The translations under genes were made by a program, and so were the position numbers. A stretch of DNA of 64,000 bases, taken from NCBI GenBank assembly GCA_022453515.1, contig JAJNNY010000023.1:62001-126000 (forward strand), written 5' to 3'. Numbering within the stretch: position 1 is the first letter of the stretch; each line of letters starts with the position of its first letter. Below are positions 1 through 11,800 of this stretch, piece by piece. Source of the DNA: Astrocystis sublimbata (Eukaryota; Ascomycota; Sordariomycetes; Xylariales; Xylariaceae). The notes under the pieces are model-generated. The model was not told the DNA's origin. It worked only from the letters and a program-made list of their open reading frames with translations, and made no database searches.

Positions 1-10
1 GGCTTCATAG

Positions 11-616
11 CAACTCTACTATGCTTACATTCAAGAACAAGAACCCTTATATCGTCGCTTGCTCGCGCATCCGATGAAGGTTCCTAGCTTAACCGATGTC
101 GTCGTGAGCGCGAACCTCCAGACCCTAGATGGCAGGGAACGTAACCCGTGCATTGAACTGGCCAATTTGTACAGTCGCATCCAGAACGTTCTTCCCCTGG
201 AGATTCGAGAGATGGTTTACACTGCTATGGAGCCGTTTTACCAGGGACACGGTCCTCCTCTCGCGCCAACGAGAGTCCTGCCACCTCAGTATTGGAAGGC
301 GCGATTGTTCTCTGGGGAGCTGATCCCCTGGTTGTTCGACCTAAGGGAGACAGACCTCCTAGATTACCGCTGCATGACATTCTATGGAACCACACACGAC
401 TCTGATATTGCCGGCAGCGACTGGGAACAAGGCAGAGACGTATATGATGAAGACATGTGGGACTGGGAGTTCCTTTGCCGCCAACTCGCACAATCCAACG
501 TCTTTGAAGAAGGAGGGCTGCTGGAGGGGAAACCAGACAATCTCTACAATCGTCACCGTATCTGGAAATTGCTAGAGGCTGCTCGGTTGGGCCATGTTAA
601 ATTCAGAGACACATAG
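11..616 (+). CDS. Uncharacterised fungal protein, C-terminal exon (5' end outside window)
   Basis: I do not recognise the family. The reading frame is open from base 11 to a TAG at 614-616 (201 codons). Bases 1-10 end in CATAG, a good splice acceptor, and the frame upstream of it is closed, so this is probably the last exon of a gene that begins left of the window. The first in-frame ATG is at 74, but the codons before it (from CAA at 11) also read as normal protein, which favours the spliced model. The product is acidic and rich in Trp, Asp and Glu in its second half, with no signal peptide or membrane helix. It is followed by about 250 bases and then the 3' end of the IleRS gene on the other strand (convergent). 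Confidence 0.6.
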   Translation, partial: QLYYAYIQEQEPLYRRLLAHPMKVPSLTDVVVSANLQTLDGRERNPCIELANLYSRIQNVLPLEIREMVYTAMEPFYQGHGPPLAPTRVLPPQYWKARLFSGELIPWLFDLRETDLLDYRCMTFYGTTHDSDIAGSDWEQGRDVYDEDMWDWEFLCRQLAQSNVFEEGGLLEGKPDNLYNRHRIWKLLEAARLGHVKFRDT

Positions 617-865
617 GAGGGCATTCTCCTTTTCTAGCACAGTAACGGCGGGAATCATGCCTGCTTTGTTTCGCACCGGTTGGAATGGACCCGTCACGGA
701 AATAGAGATGCAGTCTGGTATGGTTTGTTCATAGGTACAAATACATACTATAATACAGCGTCTTTAATTTATACCTGTGGCCCAGTATCTATCATCAGTC
801 AATGCAATTTGGTGTCTCAGTACTAACCAACAAGCTTCAACTTATAGCTAACCCAGAGACATAGT

Positions 866-3800
866 TCATAAAGACTTGACAACTTCCTCGCAACGACCGC
901 ACAGCGCATCCTCCTGCGGGGCGATATAGCGCCAACAACGGGAACATTTGGCATGCTCAGGGGGGCGAACCTCGACAGTTGCCGTGACGCCTTGGATCTC
1001 AAGATCCTCGCGGAAAACAAAGTCAGAAACGTCGTCGCGTTGGGGCCCGTTGATGCGAACGCCGGAGACGACGAACATGCTTTCGAGCTCATCTGCGTGT
1101 TTCTCGAGTACGTTCAATACAGCATAGTGTTCTTGCCCATCCACAGATGACGGGACGTAGATGTCGACGGTACTTTGAAGCGATGAGCCCACGTGTCCAG
1201 CGCTACGTGCCTGCTCCAGAGCACGCTTGGTGGCGCCGTGGAAGGCCATGAGGACGGGAATGTCTTTCTGCAGCTCCACAGGGTCGACAGTTAGCCGGCC
1301 AGAGTCGATGATGGGATCTGCATAGAGTTGTTGAAGAGGGTGTGTCAGAGAGCTGGGAGAGTCAGTAGTGCACTATGAGTGACTCGCGATTGGCGAAGAA
1401 TTATAAATAACGTACGCGTCTTGCTTCATCCACTCTGGACGGTGTTCCCAAGCCTCTTCGACAAGTAAGGGGGTCATGGGCGCCAACATCCGGAGGAACC
1501 CGTTGAAAACGGGTTCAAGAACACCTCCCCCATCTCCGCAATAGAGACGATCTTTGAGCGCTTCGAGGTAAAATGCTGAGAGGTCATTATTGATCCACCG
1601 ATTCAGGGCGTTGTATCCCTTATAAAACTCATGATTGTCAAACGCTTTGCCAACTTCTTCCATTGTAGCTTGCAGCTGGATCAGAGCGACCTGGTCCGTG
1701 ACACTGAGAGACGCAACACGTGCGGATTTGTGCATTGAACCAAGAAGCATCTTCGTCGTTGTACGATACTTGATGAGAGAGCTGTGGATGGCCTGCAGGA
1801 CGGGGACACTGATGACAACATCACTGGTATAATCGCTGCTCGCAGCCCACAAACGCAGAGCATCAGGACCTAACGCGTCGTACGTCGGTGCGCCTTTTGC
1901 GGCTTTTCCTTTTCGCTTCATTGGTGGCAGAAGGGTGCCATCTACGACTTGCTGGGGCTCTATGGTGTTTCCGATCGATTTGGACATCTTCATACCTTCC
2001 TGGTCCAGGGTGAAACCATGAGTGATCAATTGCTTGAAGGGTGCTCCCATCTCAAAAGCTGCATCGTCTCCGGCTCCCGCGGCGATGCGCGTGAGTATAC
2101 TGGACTGAAACCACCCACGGTGCTGGTCAGAACCCTCAAGGTAGACATCAGCTCGTTTCGGCATCATGGTCCAGCTACTACCGCTGTCGAACCAGACATC
2201 CATAGTGTCAGTGCCTCGTCTGTATGTGCCCTTCAGCGAGCTAGGGATCCATGCAGGGTCGTCTGGAGTATCTGACCACCATGCATGCGTTCCTCGCTCT
2301 TTGATGACTGAAATTATGTGCTCAACCACCTGTTCATCTACCACTGCGGCCCCAGTCGCATCATACAAGGCTGGAATAGGAACACCCCAAGATCGTTGTC
2401 TCGAGATGCACCATTCGCTACGACCCGTGATGAAGCTCTCAAGGCGCTTCTTTCCGGCCTCTGGAACGAAGCGAACGCTTTTCAAGGCATTGACCGCTTC
2501 CTCCTTGATTGATGCCACATCGGCGAACCACTGTTCTGTCGCTCTGATGACTACTGGCTTTTTCGTCCTCCAATCATAGGGATATTTGTGCTCATGCTTT
2601 TCTACCAGCAAAACATCACCATGGGGGTTTAAAAGGTCCAGGACATTTCGGCCGCCACCTTCAATGACAGACGGTGCTGATTGCAGTATCTCTGGTGCAT
2701 CGGGGAAGGCGTCCTTGGTGAATCTTCCTTTATCATCTATGGGAGCCGCAACTGGTATGTTGTGAGAGTTGCACACTTCATAGTCATCAAAGCCGTGGCC
2801 TGGGGCCATATGCACGAGACCAGAACCAGAACCGGCGGACACAAAGTCTGCGTGTATTATTGGCTGAGCCGGCGCATCTTTACCTCTCAGCCGATTGGTG
2901 TATCTCAGGTCTTTGAGTTGTGTGCCATCAAAAGTGCCATACACGGTGTTGGCCTGCGTTTCCGGTCGGGTACTATCAGCCTTTGCCAATTTCCCATTGA
3001 GGGTATCAAGGCGGCTCTCGGCTACTAACAGGGCGTCCGCGCCGTCACGAACCACACAGTACTTCAGGTCGCCATGTATGGCAATAGCGCGGTTTGCTGG
3101 AAGGGTCCACGGTGTTGTGGTCCATATAACAGCATACAGGTTGCCTTTGACCTTATCCTGCAAAGCCTCGAATTGCGGCAGTGACCTCCAGTCGTCAGTG
3201 ACAGGAAATCTGATCCAGGCCGCATGTGAAACATGATTGTCGTGATACTCTAACTCGGCCTCGGCGAGAGCGGTCTGTGAGGATGGCGACCAGTAAACGG
3301 GCTTATTTTTGAGGTAGATGAGGCCCTTCTTGACCATCTTCTGGAACAAGCGTAGCTGTCTCATCTCATATGCAGTGTCCATTGTAGTCCATTTCTGCGT
3401 CCAGTCACTCATCACACCGTAAGAGCGGAAACTCTTCATCTGCTTGCCGACGGTGTTGGAGGCAAGGTTTCGAGCCACCTTTCGTATCTCGAGAGGCGAC
3501 AGATTTTTTTCTTTGGCACTTTCGAGGGCCTTGAGCTCGATTGGCAGCCCATGACAATCCCACCCTGGTATGTAGTCCACACGCTTGCCTATTGCACCCA
3601 TGCACGTATAAGTCCAAGTCCGATCGTCTTGCATCATCATCTCTCGACTGCTAACCTTGTTGCACTTTTGTCCTCAGGATCATATCCTTTAGGATTTTGT
3701 TCAGGGCATGGCCAACGTGAAGGTTGCCATTTGCGTACGGCGGGCCATCGTGGAGGATGAAAGTATCATCGGCAGGCCGGTTGTTGCGCTGCCACTCGTA

Positions 3801-3961
3801 TAGCTGGTCAGCACATTGCTGGATATACTGGTCACGGCTTGCAGGAAGAGGCCTCGGACTGATTATCCATGATTAGCACTATAATTGGATACCAAGCGAC
3901 AATTGGCTTACGGAAAGGTAGATTTAGGCAGCTTCAAAGTGGCTGTCCATGATTTCGACAT
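866..3961 (-). CDS. ISM1: Mitochondrial isoleucyl-tRNA synthetase
   Basis: Charges tRNA-Ile with isoleucine in the mitochondrion (class I synthetase). Four exons on the minus strand: 3961-3912, 3858-3656, 3588-1416 and 1352-866; phases agree and total 971 codons (970 residues), normal for the bacterial-type mitochondrial enzyme. Introns have donors GTAAGC, GTTAGC and GTACGT. The class I HIGH motif reads HVGH at about residues 64-67, after [11 protein letters not shown]. The second signature, KMSKS, is near residue 617. Between them lie the editing-domain region and the [10 protein letters not shown] motif. The last 40 residues carry paired CxxC motifs (CSRC and CGRC), the C-terminal zinc-binding element of bacterial-type IleRS. 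The start was chosen as the first ATG giving the fungal N-terminus with LPKSTFPPRP; a targeting peptide is not obvious. The gene is divergent from the one starting at 4408. Confidence 0.93.
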
Positions 3962-4407
3962 CGTCAAGTATGAAGCACATTCTCAAAGTGTCTCAAATCC
4001 AAGCATGTTGCCTCACTACTTCTATAGGCTGTGCAGACAGATTCTCAGCTGAGAGGAAAGGAAAGGCTGTTCGTGATGGCTTCAAAATAGGTACCTACCT
4101 AGGCGTACCTGTACCTACCCTGCCCTACGAAGCTTGATTATCGATAACGACAGGTTGGTAACGTAGTGTGCGCCACAACTCTGCGTGTCTGCTTAGCTAT
4201 GTGAGCACCGCCACAACATCCTGTCTCGATGCGGGTTAGTACGGTACCTACACGATTGTATCTATGTGTGAGGTACCTTACAGTATGATTCCGTCATAGG
4301 TACTCCGTAACTCGTACTCGTAGCAGCTAACAAAACACCAAAGATCGCAACACAACACAACACGGCGCAGGTTGATATGCCCATCCCCGAGGAATCCGAC
4401 ATTTCAA
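3962..4407. promoter_or_regulatory. Shared divergent promoter region (IleRS / gene at 4408)
   Basis: This 446-base stretch separates the start codons of two divergent genes. It holds several copies of the dispersed short motif GGTACCTA / TACCTACC (around 4090-4130, 4240-4250 and 4271-4280) and no supported coding sequence. I see no convincing TATA box. Confidence 0.5.
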
Positions 4408-5850
4408 ATGGCACCGATCCGGAGATACCTTCGCATCACTAAGTACTCCGTCCTCGAATGTCGGATCTACCTAGACAACCCGGGACTGGCCCATACCTGG
4501 CTGCTCAACCCACGACACCCCGTGCTGCCGAGGGTCATCGAAAGTGTGCGGCCTTATGTCCTGCCCAAGCTGAGGGAGGAGCGCGAACGCAACCGCAACA
4601 AGCGCAGCACCAAGAAGAAGGGCATCAAGGACGTGGTCATCGAAGGTATGCGTGGTCCCCGAATGCCCCGAGTGCCCCAAGTACCGCCTTAGCAGACATT
4701 TGCGGGAGACGAGGTACAGTACATTGCGATGCTCACGGCGTGTCTTTGCATGTTCTCCTTGCATGTTCTCCTTGCATGTTCTCCTTGCATGGCCCCTGAC
4801 CTCATGAGCCTTGGCTCACTCTTCGTTACCATAGTCGGCCCATTGTTGACGCCCCCGTGCATTGTAGATGACTTCGAGGTCTCCATCTTCCTGACCGAGA
4901 CGAGTACGCGCCATTCCGTCGTCACCAAACACAAGCACTTCTACGATACGACTCAGACCAAGTTGAAGTCGAACTCGGGTCGCCTCATCGCCGAGACGAA
5001 TGATGCACCCATCGACCTCGACATGGGTGCAGAATTGGCCCCTGTCATACGACGCGAGGAGAGCGACGATGAGGATGCCGCCGTTATTCTGGCCGACATC
5101 CCGGCCATAGACGCCCCGGCGCCCAGGGAGGGGGCCAGGGAGGGGGCCAGGAGGTCCAAACGTGCACGCAGCAATACAGATGTAGCTGCGGGTGCGGATA
5201 CGGATGCAACTGCAACTGCAACTGCAGATTCTGATGGGGACGCGGGAGCAGGCCAAGACAATCAATGCGAAATCATATCAGATGACGACGACGCAGGAGA
5301 AATTGACGATGGCTTATTTGTGCAAAGCCCGACGACCGAGTCCCCGAGGCCCCCACCAGCGAAGCGCCAGAGACATGCATCAGCTGCCGACGCCGGCAAA
5401 GATGATGACAAAAAGAAACTGGCCATGGACATCTCGTACGAGGGGTTTTCTATTTACGGACGCGTGCTTTGCCTTGTCGTCAAGCGCCGGGACGGCAACA
5501 GCGCCGATCTGGCGGAACGGGGTGCATCCGCGGCCGTTGGGCTTGGGAGCGGTAACAACCGAACAAAGGCCACAGGTCGTGGGCGCGGCCAGGCTATGAT
5601 GGAGAACTTCATCATATCCACCCAGATACCGGCTGGCACAGACGTGCCGTGAGATCGCATATATGCAATGGAACTCAACCCAGCTGTTGCAGACGGAACT
5701 CGAATGACGCTATCGGACGCACTTCGAGAGCTCGGCCCACCAAGCCACGATCTAGATATGCATGGCATTGCAGCTCCCGCGCATCAACCCGCGCGGCTTG
5801 AGCGTTTCCGTGATGCGACCCGCGAGCGGTGGGGGCGCTTTCATCGATAA
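4408..5850 (+). CDS. Conserved-looking acidic fungal protein, interrupted by in-frame TGA
   Basis: Function not recognised. Exon 1 is 4408-4645 and exon 2 starts at 4868; the 222-base intron begins GTATGC, ends TGTAG and keeps the frame (VVIE-DDFEVS). The first 80 residues are basic and ordered. The middle (about residues 110-230) is rich in Asp, Glu and Ser, with two hydrophobic-acidic patches (AAVILADIP and CEIISDDDD) resembling SUMO-interacting motifs, and a Lys/Arg cluster suited to nuclear import. A TGA at 5650-5652 ends the frame after 340 residues. The same frame then stays open to 5850 and looks like a true C-terminus (DALRELGPPSH ... RERWGRFHR), so the TGA is probably a mutated CGA, a base error or a readthrough stop. 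An upstream in-frame ATG at 4372 adds 12 residues; 4408 was preferred because MAPIRRYLRI looks like a natural N-terminus. Confidence 0.6.
4748..4786 (+). repeat. 13-bp tandem repeat, three copies, inside an intron
   Basis: GCATGTTCTCCTT occurs three times in a row with no mismatches, followed by a partial fourth start (GCATGG). It lies inside the 222-base intron of the gene at 4408-5850, which is long for this window. It probably arose by replication slippage. Confidence 0.9.
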
Positions 5851-8800
5851 TTATAGAGCTCAGGGGAAATTTGATTGGTGTAGCCACCAACGCTATATGC
5901 GATCGTGAGTACGGCCTCAGCTGCACTGCAACCTACCTGCTAGCCCTAGGTTACGTTGATGCTACTCAACTACAATCACGCCCCCTAAACAACACTCGGA
6001 CGAAGAACAGGCACTCCTTTCAAGCCACCTTGCAGTCGCACGAGCTGCGCCTACAGGCCAATTAAGGATTCTACTTTCTTTTGTCTTGTTCATTGCTGCA
6101 AGCATCGCCTGATCTGCGACGGATACTACACTGCATGTTTATTGTGTTACATGCAGACATACCCCAAATCGCCCCGGCTTCAGGGATCGAGGCTCTGAAA
6201 CGATGTATAGAGATATGCATGTTCTAAGGTCTAGACCTCAAAAGCTTCCAAGTTTGCAGCCTGCCGCTTACCAGCGGGGGGGGTGTCAGTGGTGACAACT
6301 TAGGAACCGTATGTGAACCCTGCTAAATAGTCGTCTATTGAGGGAGATATTAACGAAGCATCACCATCTGTGTACTTGTCAGCCTGGACCGGGATCGCTA
6401 ATAACCTGGATATGTACTATCGAAAGGCGTCTTTCTAGGGAGGCGCGCATTGGTCTGTAGCATTCAAGTTACAACTGGATTTCCGAATGAGTATGCTCCG
6501 CGGCCCAAAACCTGGAAACGGTGCCATTTGGAGTGGATCATTACTTAAGTAGCTATTCTAACCTACCTGGCAAGTTACGAAGAATAGCGAGGCATCCTCA
6601 AAGGTCATTGCATCCGGAAGACCGAGCTGTTCTAGTTAGGGACAACGGAAGAACATACCTCACTGTTTGCAATAGGAAATATGGCGCTGGCAATGGACGA
6701 AAAGGATTGGGATGGACAAGGTCACAAGGCATGAATGCCCGTCGTAACTTGTTTGTTTGCATTGTGATATGCCAAAAGATCAATACACATTGACATTGGT
6801 ACATGATGTGAGTACTCTAGTCGATGCCAACAAGAGTTGCGGTCGCATTGGGCCTGTTTGGAAAGTACTTGTGAGCTCATATAGTAGGTTAGTACCTTGG
6901 TAGTTAAGTAGGTAGTTACCTTCAATGGCACGCGGGCATATGCACTCAACGCCCATGCATGCAGGAATATATCACAACAGCTTCGCTCCAGCCTACCTAC
7001 CTTCCGTGCTACCCAGCAATTATGTCTCCTGTAGTTTCAGAGGCATCGCATATGTAAGCGCAGTTCTAAGTAGCTATTGAAGGTTGCGTTTTGGCCAGCA
7101 GAAGTTGCCTGACCTTGGGTTGCAAGGAAAGTACCTAACATACTTACTCAATAAATGAGGCTTTACAGTGTACCCCTTGGGCTCACTCTCAATGGACCTA
7201 CACTATGCTTGTCTAATACCCTATGAGATCGGGCTGGCAATACGATTACCTACAGGGGCTCAATTGGGTTTAAACTTCTCTGTTGGGCTACAGCACACAG
7301 GACAACATTCTCAAAGATCACCATTTCCAAACCTTACGTTGGTCCCAGCGTGACAGTAAGGAAGGGTGTGTAAGTCGTTTTCCATCACTTAATGACGAGC
7401 AGATTTCATCACTCCCCATCCCCTGACATTATCTCCCTACCATCATACCTTACAAGCCACTTGTATATATCACTCATCATATATATGGGATATCACCAAC
7501 GGTTCCACTGCATCACTTGTCTTCCCCCACATGCATCCGGCTAAGTTTAGAGTCAAGGAAACGCATCAGAGGAAACCAACAACTTAATCTCAACATTTAG
7601 AGCACCACCATGTCTGAAACAGGCTAATGTTGCCGTATAGAGCCCGTGACTGGGCACTTACCCCATGTCGAGGTGGTGCAGCATAAGCAGTATAGATGAG
7701 GTGCAGGTTTACGAAGTAAGTAAGTGTGTGCCTTGGAGTCGTACAGCATTGCTCCTCGCCTGTGTCACCTGTAAGTATACGCGTACGGCAGTTAGGGGTC
7801 ATGAAGTCATCGACGGTCCGAGTAAATCAGATGACTGCGGAAACGCAGCTATCGAAGCCATCTAGTTGGGATATCGTTGTATGAATACATATCAGACAAG
7901 GTGATGATCCTGGTAGACAAGGCAGTCGCATAATAGATATGGGGCGAGAGAGCCAAAATCTGGGGTGTGCCACACCATTGGATCCGAAGTGACGCAAGGT
8001 TGTGAATCCCTCGTTTGAAGCTACTCGGTGGATTACTACTCTTGTTCGTCAGTATTTTGCGCAGGTAGGAAACCTTACGCTTAGTATTTGTGAAACAGAC
8101 AATGATAACATGTGTATGAAATACAGACATAGCAATTACAAGGATGCTTGCAGAGCACGTGGAAAATAACAGAAGAACATTGTGGCTATTGTATGTTCAA
8201 TCTGTCAATGGGACATTGTCGGCGTTAGTTGAAAGTGTGCTTATGATAACTACTATATGTTTTTGATATACCTCGGCTATGATACCATAATATAGACTGC
8301 TGTATGTATTGAGTGGAAGCAGTGTAGCCCCTTCCAAGCGAAGTGCTGTCCTAACGCAACCAAACTTTTCGGTGACTCAATACACTCAATGATAGCGAGT
8401 GTTGGCAACACACCACTAGTGTTAGTCGAAAGGCTGATAAACATATGCGAAACGCTTGGGAACATGATAATCCATCATGTTTTGATCCCAGAACATACAA
8501 CGCGAAAGGTCACTACGAAGTCCTTGCGATGTACATATTGTATGTAGTCAATGTAAGATGGTGACATCAGCTCGGGATTTTGATACTGAATGAGCCCGAA
8601 GGTTCCGAGATGTATGTTGAACGATTACGAATACCTATGTACCTATGCAGCACGGCCTAGGTAGTTACACGGCGGTTAGAAGAAGTCCTCACACAGCTAC
8701 CGGGGAGTTTTGCGCCATGCGCAGGAGTCGGTAATGCGCTCTGTCCATCATCCTGGTAGATATACTAGAAAATATAGTGCTAGAGGGGTGTAGCTAGAGA

Positions 8801-11800
8801 GTGGTTTCTCACATGGCAGCTGTGTAAGTCAAAGGTCATGGGTTTGCAGGATCCATATCCAGGCACTTTACCGCTCAATATAAGCTTACAAGTTACAACA
8901 ATCATTTCGATGGGGTCTCGCGTCTTGGTGTGTGAATGGGAACAGGGAATTCGAAAGGAATATTCCGACACTTTGGGTCCCGATTGCGCGTACTAGACTA
9001 GGCTCGGCTTGGTACCTGATTATGACTCCTATGAATAGACAGATACTGCACGGCGGAATGGAACTTACTAGGTATATACGGCAGTTTACGGGATGGTGGC
9101 TTGTATGGCTGACATGAATGTTTGGTCACGAGGGCAACATACAGCAGGGTTTCAATATGGCGAACGGGCATTGGCGGTCAGCGATAATTGCCCGGCAACA
9201 ACTGTGATCTTACAGGCGGAGTGTACCGAGACTCGGCTGTGGAAAATAGTAAAGCATAACTGAGGCTTTTCCGGTGGCACACGAGAGCGGAGAAGTTGTA
9301 TGGTCGACCTTGCCGTGGAAAGTATACTGGTATTTTGAGTTACTTAGTTAAGCGTCTTGGGTGCTTTCTCTCAGCTTCAGACTCAAACAACAAGCGTGCT
9401 AAATCAAACACATCGAAGTCCCTACATGAAGACGTAGTTCGTGTTCAGCCCATTCCTGGCTATAATACAGGTTTATGAAAGGCGTCAGGCATATTTATAC
9501 TTGCATGACCCGGCAATGACGGGCCAAGATGGATCGCGATACGCTCAGGAACATATTACTCAAACAAGGAAAAAAAAGGTTGGCAGCTTCAAAAACGCCA
9601 ATTTCGCCCGGCTGACCACCCTCAACGTCGCTCGCTCGGCCGACAATCACCGGTAGGGTTTAGTCGGCTTCGTAGTATAGCGAGTGCGGGACAGAGCTGA
9701 GAGACAAAGGCTGTGAGAGGGCGGGCGTCAGCAGTAATCCAGGTACGTGTGCTACGGATCCCCAGCTTTCCTGGGGCCATGGCCGAGGACACAGATCCTT
9801 GCTTGCTCTGCTCTTCCCTGCCGGAGCTGATCGTTTTGCGCTGTGTATGGGCAAAACAAACCAAATCCCTGTTCCGATTGTAGGGCTACAGGCGGCAGTG
9901 AACGAACGCCAGAACGCTTCTCCCTCCGGAAGAGGCGGAGTGCATATGTGCGTACTTACCTACATCCATCGTCGACTTCCTACATGCAAAGCACCTCGAC
10001 ACAAACTGGGATCGGCGTGAGAAAATAGCGCTCGGTGTGGCTAGTCAACTAGTGTCGTCATTCCCAGGAAGGAAGGATTCTAGCAAGGAAACTCGGCATT
10101 ACGGTAGGGAAGGGTGTTCAAGTGTCGTGTTGGGAGAGGCATAGCGTGGCGAGTGTGGCTGTAGGTGAAGATGTTATTGTTGGGACTAACCACAATGACT
10201 CCAAGTTGTTTAGCTGCCCAGACCAGGCATGCCAGGTACCGCAAGTACAGTACATCATTAACATGCATGTTGGTAACCTTCACGCAGCGACCCGTCTGAT
10301 CAGCACCCATCACGGGACTCGTGTTGATCTTGTCGTCAGTCTTACACATAGATGAACGCAGGTACGCGTATTGTAGGACATATCCAAGCACCAGCACCAA
10401 GCATCAAGCACCCAGCTCTCGTATCAATCCTGGCATGGTCACATGAAGCACTCCTAAGCCTTCAGGTACCATCTCCATCGACCAACGACCTACCTCGGAT
10501 GGGTTAGACTAAGACTATAACGCGCCGTGCCGCATCACCATCTCTTTGGAGCGCACACTAAGGACGGTGCTAGACATACTTACATGTGGGTAAGCAAACC
10601 CGCAATTCAGGTAACCAGCCAGAACGGTAGAACTGCATTTCTAGCGCCGAATTATCACGGTCCACGGCAAGAGGCAGCGTTTCTGCGACTCTGCTACCGA
10701 CGAGGGCTCTTCAACGATGTTCAGAGTCGAATGTCTGTTCCACTACATGCTCAGACTATACGACAATAGTAAGCGCTCCTAGCTGGGCGCAATCTCGGGC
10801 GCGCGGAGATCCTTGTCCTTTGAGGGGTGTCCTTATTGTTTCTCAATCAGATAAGAGGCAGTATATTGGGAGAATCTAGCGCGTCGATGTCACTGTCGCT
10901 ACATCCTCGTCACAATATCCAAGAACCCAGTGTAGATGGATGGAATGTTGTTGTTTTGTCCTTTTGAGAAAAGGTTGCATACCAAGAGGCCAGGAACCCA
11001 TACCTGACCCAAAAGTTCTTGATATGGTCGGTCTTTGTTTATCAGCTGACTGCTACAAACCCACTGAGCTGGTAGACCCCTGGAAATGTAAGCTTTGGGC
11101 CATTAAATAAACAACCATACACCACACTTTGAGCCCGAACCTCGGGTTGTTGGAGGCTGACCATTGATTTAGCATGAAGAAATGCCTAAATACCGAACAA
11201 TGGTCAGCTAGAGAGCACATGGCACAAGGTAAATCGCATGCGGCGTATTAGTCAAGAAGATATGATCTTCGTCCAAAATACTATCTTGGCCCATATTGTA
11301 TAATATTGCCGGTGCGTTGATGGATACACTATTGAAATCCGCTGATTACCTCCGGGTGTACATAGAGGTCGGCGATCAGATATGATCCAAGACATCTACA
11401 AGAGGGGTCGACTAAGACAGACAGGCATGGCTGACAGTGTCGTCTTGACGCCACACGCTTCCAAGGCGCGCCTGAACTGAGTTTGCAGAATCAGGCATTC
11501 AGGTTCCAATCGAGCAAAGTGCTTCTGGTAGTGTAACTCACAACGTAGCGAAGAGACGGTTTACCTGGAACACGTGGGACCCCCCTCACACATTGGAGAG
11601 GACGTATGAATGTGGATCGTCAGCAGTCGGCAGATGCTCTTCTTTCTCGGAAGTCGATTTACTAAGAAAGGTTTTGACAGGCGAGACAGACTCAGGCCAT
11701 TTTCCTGCGAAAGGAACGGCACTATCGTCAGCGCTATAACCCTTGCGCTAGAATTCCAGGTAGTTGCAAAGCTAGTAGCATATAAATGGTCTCCATCATG

